Assembly: GCA_944392285.1 (NCBI GenBank)
Contig: CALXWF010000025.1
Coordinates: 1 to 15,827 of the forward strand
DNA length: 15,827 bases
Origin: an uncultured Alphaproteobacteria bacterium
Lineage (GTDB): Bacteria > Pseudomonadota > Alphaproteobacteria > RF32 > CAG-239
Direction: 5' to 3'
Below the pieces are notes generated by a model. The model was not told where the DNA came from. It did no database searches and saw only the letters and a list, made by a program, of their open reading frames with translations. Shown piece after piece: positions 1 through 6,400 of this stretch. Position numbers and translations under genes: made by a program. Position 1 is the first letter of the stretch. Each line of letters starts with the position of its first letter.

Positions 1-345
1 TATCTGCGTGGCAAAAACTTGGTTTTGCGGCGAGAAATTTTTATCACGATAGCGATCTAGGCCACATTCACCGACCAAAGCAGTCGGAAAATTTTCTAAC
101 CGAGCGGCCAAACGTTGTTCCCAGCCCGTTGTTGTCATGGCCGCACTGCAGGGATGAATCCCAAAAGCCGGAATTATTCTGTCCGGCCGGCTCTCATAAA
201 GAGCGGCGACTTTATCCCAGTCATTTTCAGTGGCGGAAACACAAACAAATTTTTCTACCCCGGCGGATACCCCCTCATCAATAATTTGCGTTGCACTTTT
301 TAACTTATAGTCTTGCAAATGAATGTGGGTGTCGATAAACTTCAT
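1..345 (-). CDS. TatD family metal-dependent hydrolase/DNase, 5' part (cut by window edge)
   Basis: The frame reads from ATG at 345 to the left edge without a stop, giving the first 115 residues of a protein that normally has about 255-265. The metal-binding DTHIHL motif lies at residues 5-10. A GIHP motif follows in the middle, and GECGLDR lies near the cut end. These three motifs in this order mark the TatD amidohydrolase family, which are TIM-barrel, divalent-metal enzymes with reported 3'-5' DNase or exonuclease activity; the physiological substrate varies. AAGGA lies about ten bases before the ATG. The start faces that of alr across only 32 bp, and a good promoter match for this gene lies inside the alr coding sequence. 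Family is secure; the exact member is not, since about half the protein is missing. Confidence 0.88.
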   Translation of the reverse strand, partial: MKFIDTHIHLQDYKLKSATQIIDEGVSAGVEKFVCVSATENDWDKVAALYESRPDRIIPAFGIHPCSAAMTTTGWEQRLAARLENFPTALVGECGLDRYRDKNFSPQNQVFATQI

Positions 346-377
346 AGAAAAAAAATCCTTATTGAACCGAGGTAATT

Positions 378-1466
378 ATGCATATTTTAACCAGACCGAT
401 TTTAGAAATCAACCTTAACCACGTGCTTGATAACTACAATTTATTAAAATCTTTAGCCCCCAAAGCCATTGCTGCGGCCGTTGTTAAAGATGATGCTTAC
501 GGCTTGGGTGCCGAGTTGGTGGCAGCCAAACTCTACCAAGAAGCAAATTGTCGCGCCTTTTTTGTGGCTCATGCAACCGAGGGGGCTTTGTTGCGCCCGC
601 TCGCCCCTGAAGCTAAAATTTTTGTTTTGCAGGGAATCGGCGAAGACAGCCGTGAGCTGTTTGTCAAACATGGCCTGATTCCGGTTATCAGCGCGCCGGA
701 AATGCTTGAATATTGGGAAAAACACCCGATTAAGGGCGTGCAGCCGGTCATTCATATTGAAACAGGCTTAAACCGCCTTGGATTCCGTGAAACAGAGCTT
801 GCAAAACTCAGCCCCGCGCAAAGAAAACAGTTTTGCATGGTTATGTCGCATTTGGCTTGCGCCGATGCCAGCGAACATTTTATGAATCAGCACCAGTTGC
901 AAAACTTTATTCGTTTGAAAGGGCAATATTTTCCGGATATTCCGGGTTCTTTGTCGGCCTCTGACGGGGTTTTTCTGGGGGCTGACTTTCAGCAAGACTT
1001 GGTCAGACTCGGGGCAGCCATGTATGGCATTAATACCGCCCCTTATCGCCAAAACCAAATGAAAAACGTGGTGAAAGTAACAGCGCCGGTTTTGCAAATT
1101 GCTGATTTGCCGGTTGGCGAATTTGTCGGCTATTCAGCAACTTATCGAGCAAATTCTCCACGCAAAATTGCCATTGTTTCTATTGGCTATGGCGACGGTA
1201 TCCCCAGAGCTTTGTCTAATGTCGGAAAAGTCTTTTTCAAAACCGATAAAATCCACGAAGCGCGCATTATCGGCCGTATTTCAATGGACAATGTCATTTG
1301 TGATATTACCGATGTGCCGGGAGTTCATGTCGGTGATTTGGCAATTTTGATTGATGATTTTTATACAATTGACGATATCGCACGCGACAGCGGCACCATT
1401 AGCTATGAAATTATTTCAAACCTTGGGAAAAACCCACGCTTTGTCCGCCAGATTATCGGCGCCTAA
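378..1466 (+). CDS. alr: Alanine racemase
   Basis: This is a PLP-dependent enzyme that interconverts L- and D-alanine in the cytoplasm and supplies D-Ala for the peptidoglycan stem peptide. At 362 residues it is the usual family length. Lys37 in VVKDDAYG is the expected Schiff-base lysine of the N-terminal TIM barrel. GLNRLGF and MSHLACAD follow in the barrel. The catalytic tyrosine of the C-terminal beta domain is seen as Tyr252 in VGYSATY, and SIGYGDG and GRISMD follow. ATG 378 has GAGG about six bases upstream. The gene diverges from the TatD gene with a 32-bp gap, so its own promoter must lie within the neighbour's coding sequence; TATAGT at 306-311 is a possible -10, but no convincing -35 was seen. 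A strong hairpin follows the stop. Leucine codons are mainly TTG, unlike tyrS and anmK in this window. Confidence 0.96.
   Translation: MHILTRPILEINLNHVLDNYNLLKSLAPKAIAAAVVKDDAYGLGAELVAAKLYQEANCRAFFVAHATEGALLRPLAPEAKIFVLQGIGEDSRELFVKHGLIPVISAPEMLEYWEKHPIKGVQPVIHIETGLNRLGFRETELAKLSPAQRKQFCMVMSHLACADASEHFMNQHQLQNFIRLKGQYFPDIPGSLSASDGVFLGADFQQDLVRLGAAMYGINTAPYRQNQMKNVVKVTAPVLQIADLPVGEFVGYSATYRANSPRKIAIVSIGYGDGIPRALSNVGKVFFKTDKIHEARIIGRISMDNVICDITDVPGVHVGDLAILIDDFYTIDDIARDSGTISYEIISNLGKNPRFVRQIIGA
384..412 (-). promoter_or_regulatory. Putative sigma70 promoter for the tatD-family gene, inside alr
   Basis: On the minus strand TTGATT (407-412) is followed after exactly 17 bp by TAAAAT (384-389). 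These match the -35 and -10 consensus at four and five of six positions. Transcription would begin near 377, about 30 bases before the ATG at 345. It therefore lies within the first codons of the divergent alr gene. Inferred from sequence only. Confidence 0.4.
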
Positions 1467-1480
1467 AATATCGCCAATTA

Positions 1481-1513
1481 AAAAAAATAACCCCGCAGTT
1501 TGCGGGGTTATTT
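1481..1513 (-). terminator. Rho-independent terminator of the EF-hand gene, probably also ending alr
   Basis: A perfect 13-bp stem (1485-1497 with 1501-1513) has a GTT loop and a GC-rich core CCCCGCA. Read on the minus strand it continues into T residues (A run at 1481-1487 on plus), so it is a strong terminator for the gene ending at 1533. On the plus strand the trailing T tract is short (TTATTTG), so termination of alr is likely but weaker. Confidence 0.85.
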
Positions 1514-1532
1514 GTATAGGGAGGCTCACGGC

Positions 1533-3233
1533 TTATTTGGTGTGTGTATTCTTAAGATTTTCAATTTCTCTTACCGTTAATCTTCTGCCTTTGCTTTTAA
1601 CGGTTGTTTTTTTAGTTGTTCCTTCCGTACCGTTACCTTCTTCATTTATGACACGGTAGTCTCCATGAACATCTCTCACACCTTCTTCATGTCCGTCCAA
1701 TAAATGGTCATTTTTTTGAGGTTCCGGCGTGGCAACTTTAGGTGTGGGTTTGTCAACAAACACGGTGTCGTGAACGGTTACGGTATCGCGAATGATTTTT
1801 GGGTCGGCTTTAAGATATACCGTATCTCCCTTAACATAGTAAGGAACCGGCACTTCAATCTTTACCGTATCACGAACGGTTTTAATCTTCGGCGTCTTTT
1901 TAACAACCTTTTTCTCTTCATTGCAGTTTTTCTTAACCAGCTCGTCCATTTCTTTTTCAATGCTGTCTAAGAGTTTTTGATCGGCGCAATCTTGGGCTTT
2001 GCGATATTTTTCAACAATGGCGAAAATTTTATATGCAAGCTCTTTATCACGGAAGTCAAGCATGCCGTCATTGTTCCAGTCAACACCCATAAAATCTTCT
2101 TCCGTGAAATGACCGTCTTTGTTCCAGTCTTTTAACAAATAGTCAAGCGTGGAATGATTGCGCAAATCTGCCAAAGAGTTAATTTGGGGTTTGGCAACAA
2201 CTTCAATAGGCTCTTGCTTCTTGTCATTATTGGTGTTTTCACAAGATTTGTAGCCAAAAATGGAAGCCGCAATAATGGCGCCGCCGATAACCCAGCCTTT
2301 AGCCTTGCGCCAGGCACGACGCCCCCAGCTCTCTTTTTTGACCTCTGTAGCCGCGGCACTGCGGGGTTCTCCCGCCGTTTCACGATGGGTGGAAACAACA
2401 GCCGGCGCAACGACGGTTTCATCGCCACGACGCTCACGCGTGTCGCCATAATGTTTGACCTGTGAAGCAGCTACCGTGGTGCGGCGGGCTTGTGTTTCTG
2501 CCAAAGGACGCGGTGCGGCCGTGTTTTCGGCTTGAAGGGTTTCAATGTCTTCATTGCCCAAGGCAAACTCATTGCTTTGCGGCATGTAAAGAACTTTTGA
2601 CAAAGCTTCATAGTCTTTGGCATCTGTGTCTTTAACAAAACGACGAAGCTCGGCAAAATCAAAGTTCTCAGGCAAGTTACCAACCGGTTTAACATTGTTT
2701 AAGGCACAGGCAATTAACATCTTGTTACGTAAAACGGGGTCGGTTACGTTGTCTTTAATACGAATAACGGTTTTGGGGTTTAAGAATTTGGCACGTTTAA
2801 CCACACGGTCAAGCTGTTCACAAGAGGGAAGCTCTGATGTCTTGACAATGTCAAAACCTTTGCGGCCATGGTCAACCCCTTTGAAAACAACTTTGTCATC
2901 TCTTTTTCCTTCAACCAACAAAGATTTATTGTCCATATTGGTCATTTGATATGTTACGGCCTGAGATCCGGCTTTTTCAGCTTCGGTTTTATTTAAGCTG
3001 TTCCAGAAATCATAAGATTTTTTCAAATCTGACGGAAGAGCGGAAAAATCTTGTGCTTTTTCTTGCTCTTTGGGCGCAGCTACGCGATTGCTGCTGCCAA
3101 GAGGATAGAGCACATTATATTGAACATGATAGTTTTCCAAAACTTTGGCGTCTTCTTCCGAAAGTTCGGTGAAGATGAATCTGCCGCCAAGCTCTTTGGC
3201 TTCTTTTAAGATTTCCTCTAATGATCTGGCCAT
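1533..3233 (-). CDS. Unrecognised membrane-anchored protein with paired EF-hand loops and DTV-rich tail
   Basis: I do not recognise the family. The protein has 566 residues from ATG 3233. Residues 1-305 are soluble and end in a low-complexity stretch rich in A, T, E and R. One hydrophobic segment lies at 313-328, preceded by a basic RRAWRKAKG. By the positive-inside rule the N-terminus is cytoplasmic and the C-terminal 240 residues are outside. Two canonical EF-hand loops follow, 369-380 (DWNKDGHFTEED) and 385-396 (DWNNDGMLDFRD), with D/N/D at positions 1, 3 and 5, glycine at 6 and Asp at 12, so Ca2+ binding is likely. A short charged helix comes next, then four DTV motifs at about 453-494, then a hydrophilic tail. 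An in-frame TTG at 3245 would add four residues. ATG 3233 is preferred because GGGGGA lies four bases before it. Promoter and terminator are both visible. Calcium-dependent surface or periplasmic function is inference only. Confidence 0.85.
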   Translation of the reverse strand: MARSLEEILKEAKELGGRFIFTELSEEDAKVLENYHVQYNVLYPLGSSNRVAAPKEQEKAQDFSALPSDLKKSYDFWNSLNKTEAEKAGSQAVTYQMTNMDNKSLLVEGKRDDKVVFKGVDHGRKGFDIVKTSELPSCEQLDRVVKRAKFLNPKTVIRIKDNVTDPVLRNKMLIACALNNVKPVGNLPENFDFAELRRFVKDTDAKDYEALSKVLYMPQSNEFALGNEDIETLQAENTAAPRPLAETQARRTTVAASQVKHYGDTRERRGDETVVAPAVVSTHRETAGEPRSAAATEVKKESWGRRAWRKAKGWVIGGAIIAASIFGYKSCENTNNDKKQEPIEVVAKPQINSLADLRNHSTLDYLLKDWNKDGHFTEEDFMGVDWNNDGMLDFRDKELAYKIFAIVEKYRKAQDCADQKLLDSIEKEMDELVKKNCNEEKKVVKKTPKIKTVRDTVKIEVPVPYYVKGDTVYLKADPKIIRDTVTVHDTVFVDKPTPKVATPEPQKNDHLLDGHEEGVRDVHGDYRVINEEGNGTEGTTKKTTVKSKGRRLTVREIENLKNTHTK

Positions 3234-3276
3234 TTTGTCCCCCAATATTACCTGAGATTTTCACATATTTGCAAGG

Positions 3277-3305
3277 ATAATATCACAGATTCATACCCTT
3301 GGCAA
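3277..3305 (-). promoter_or_regulatory. Strong sigma70-type promoter of the EF-hand gene
   Basis: On the minus strand TTGCCA (3300-3305), a 17-bp spacer and TATTAT (3277-3282) each match consensus at five of six positions. Predicted transcription starts near 3270, giving a leader of about 35-40 bases. Its presence means the gene need not depend on read-through from the large gene upstream. Confidence 0.7.
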
Positions 3306-3412
3306 GTGTTATTTTTGTCTAATTGTCGAATTTTATGTATTTTTCGGTTAATTAACATGTTTTATGATGTAATGCTTAAATTTTCTTTAATTTGCATAAA
3401 AATTTTTGAAAT

Positions 3413-3443
3413 CTCCTCCTTTAAGATTGGCTTAAAGGGGGAG
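3413..3443 (-). terminator. Hairpin after the 1654-residue gene, probable terminator
   Basis: A 13-bp inverted repeat (3413-3425 with 3431-3443) has a 5-base loop and one mismatch, directly after the stop codon at 3452. On the minus strand it is followed not by a clean T run but by ATTTC and then A and T blocks. Termination is plausible but may be leaky. A sequence-only call. Confidence 0.55.
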
Positions 3444-3451
3444 TGGGTTTA

Positions 3452-6400
3452 TTAATCTCTTCCGCCGCCAGTTCTAACCCCTCTGGTGCTTCCTCTTTGC
3501 AGAGGTTGTTGCTCATTGGTCTTGGTTTCTGCGGCAGGTCTTGTTTCTTCTTGGTGGAGCGGCTCACCGTTTCTCAGCCTTGCTAAAGCATCTTGAGAAA
3601 GTTTTCCGCCTTGCGCCGCTTCGGTTCCATATGTATGACGATTAATTTTATTAAATTCTTCTTGCGTCATATTGCCTTCTTTTAGCTGTTGAGCTGCATT
3701 TTCAGCAATATCTTGGTTAAGTTCGCCATGACCGCTGAAATTCTTACCATAGATATTTACTCTACCGTTTTCGCTAACATTGTAACCAATCTTTTGCCCT
3801 TGAGAATCTGTCATATTATAGATTTTTTCCTCGGGTTGGGGTGTTGTACCAGCATTAGAATTTTCAGCTGCCGGTGTCACAATTGGTTCCGGATTTTCTG
3901 AATATGACGCTGCTCCTGTTGTCTGAGAATAATCATCTGCCATACTTTGTGCATTTGAGTCCGGATTGATTTGGAAATTGCCGTTTCCATAATAAGTCTG
4001 GCCTTGATTGTCTTCTTGATAAGCTAGCTCATCTCGAGATGTATTATTAGCCTCATAAGTGTTGTTCTCTGTAATCGTTTGTTCATATTGCGATTGTTTT
4101 ACGTCATTTTGCTCTGTATTTTCTTGTGCCTCGTTTGTCGGATGCGGCAGCTCTTGTTCTTGCAAGGTCATTTCCGGTTCTGGCTTATCATTTTCAATCA
4201 GCACGTTTTGACTGGTTTGCTGTTCACCGACAAGAGTATCATTGACGACATCATGAAGCTCTGATTGATTATAGGTATCTTGCGGCTCATTTAAGGTCGG
4301 AATTTTGCTATAATCACCGGCTTTGAGGCGGTCTAAATTGCTTTCAGATTCCGCTATTTGGTCTTGCATTTGCGCACGGTGCGCCTCGTTGGCTTTTAAG
4401 ACATCTTCAACCGTGGTTTCAGAGGTGATTTTGGTACCGTTAATTTCAGCCATTTCACGATAAGCCTCTTGGACTTTGGCCTCTAATCTTTCAATACGCT
4501 CAAGTTTATTGAGGTTACGGTCGGTTTGGCGCTCGTATCTATTGGCCTCATGTTTGTCCGCGTCGGCATCGGGCGTGTTGATATCATGAAGACGCCCCTC
4601 TTTGTTGTCAATGCGACCTTCAAGACGGTCTACCTTATTTTCAAGTTGCTCCAAACGGTTGATGTCAGATTTGGCTGTGTCAATGTCATTTTTATAAGTT
4701 GCTTCAGCCAATTTGACATTGTCTTTGATGAAGTCTTCACGCAAATGCGCCAAATCTTTCAAAGCATCACCATGGGATTCTTGCGCGCGAATGATTGCGC
4801 TGCGGTCACCCGAAGCCTCTGCCGCTTCAAGCGCGGCACGAGTCTCGGCCTCACGCGCCTCCGCTTCATGATAAGCGGCATTGGTGGCTTGCGCTTGACC
4901 TTGCAAACGGTTGACTCGATTACTGTCATTTTCATCACCGTGCAGAAAATCTTGCAGTTTATTGTTATAATCGCTTTCCGTCAGTTCTTTATGCAAGGTA
5001 TGCATCAGCTCTTTAGCCTCAAAATCTTTGCCTTGAACATGGAGAGAAGTAAATTCTTGTGTAGCTTTGTATGCAATAATTTGAGCATCTTCCGGTGACA
5101 TTCCATGTGCTACGCAATCTTGATAAACCGCATTACGCAAGGCTTCTGCATTTTCAGGCGTAAGGTTGCCCAAAGCATTATCAATCGTTTGCTCATCAAG
5201 GTTGGGCTTGGGTTCAGGCGATGTATTTTGCTCGCGGTCTTGCTGGTTTTCATTATTATTTTCTTGGTGATGCGCACCATTCTCATGATGTGTGGTTTGT
5301 TCATGAGAGGTGGTAGCCCCCGGACCGCTGTACTCTCCGGTATCGGCTATATATCCCATTGCGGTCTGAATATTCTGAAACTGTTCGGGTGTCAGTTCGC
5401 CGCCTTTGAGCATGGTTTCAATGTTATTGATAGCATCTGCCTGAGCAACCGGGGCGAGTTCGCGCAGCATGGCATATTTGTATGCAAATTCTTCTTTGCT
5501 TTCAATTCCTTCAGGCAATTTGATTTCGCCTTTTTCAACCAAATCATAAATGCTTTCTTTGAGTTCGGCGCCCAAGAATTTATCGTTGCGGGCATCCCAG
5601 CGCTGCTGGTCTTCACTCAGCGGCTGATGAACGGCCTGATCGCCAAGCTCTATTTCACGGCTGAAAATCAGCTGTTCTTTCTGAGCTTCCGTCATGTGTT
5701 CATATACTTCGGGGCTAACGCCCAGTTTTTGAAGCCGCTCGTCATAATTATAATCACGATTTTCAGCTTCAGGCTGTTCGCCGTTTAATATAGAGGTCAG
5801 TCCCGTATCTGCGGCAATGGCTCCCAATCCCTGGTTGATGGCAAAACCGGCGCCAATGGCCGCGGCGGTTTTCGTTAAATCCTTAAACTCATTTTTAACA
5901 TCTTTCCAGGTGGCTTTGCCACGGGCGACATCAGCCAAACGGCTGATAAGATTGGCGGCTTTGGGCGCAACACCGGCCGTCATACCGACAACGACGCGGT
6001 TTTGGGCAATATGCTGAATTGCCGGATTGCTCATAACCTGATTTAAGATTTCGCCGCCCTGAATGCCGAAAGTATTGACGGTATCGGCGGCCGCACCGCC
6101 GAGACCGACGGCGGAAGCCAACATTCCGGCGCTCTGAGCCAAAACCTGAACTTTGTTCTTTTTTAAATACTGCCAAAAGTTTTTCTCACCCGAAGCTTTG
6201 TAGGATTTGCGGATATTTTTGACAGCTTTTACCGTATTGTAGCCCATCAGGGCAACCATGCCGACCGGCGCGGTCATACTGGCAACGGTATAAAGGCCGT
6301 AACCTTTAACCGCACTGCCGATGAACTTTAATGCCGTTTTGGCCCGATTGTAATTTTTGTTGTCTTTGTGTCTGTCGTCAAAAGCTTTAATACGGGCAGC

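Noticed and set aside
3234..3451. Small RNA or extra gene in the AT-rich gap between the two large genes
   Set aside because: The gap is explained by the terminator of the upstream gene and the promoter of the downstream one; nothing else stands out.
4526..5788. Long plus-strand ORFs (190 and 227 codons) opposite the giant gene
   Set aside because: They are antisense shadows of the 1654-residue frame; their peptides are rich in F, I, C and H as expected from the complement of E/Q/N/K-rich coding DNA, and no ribosome site or independent promoter is evident.
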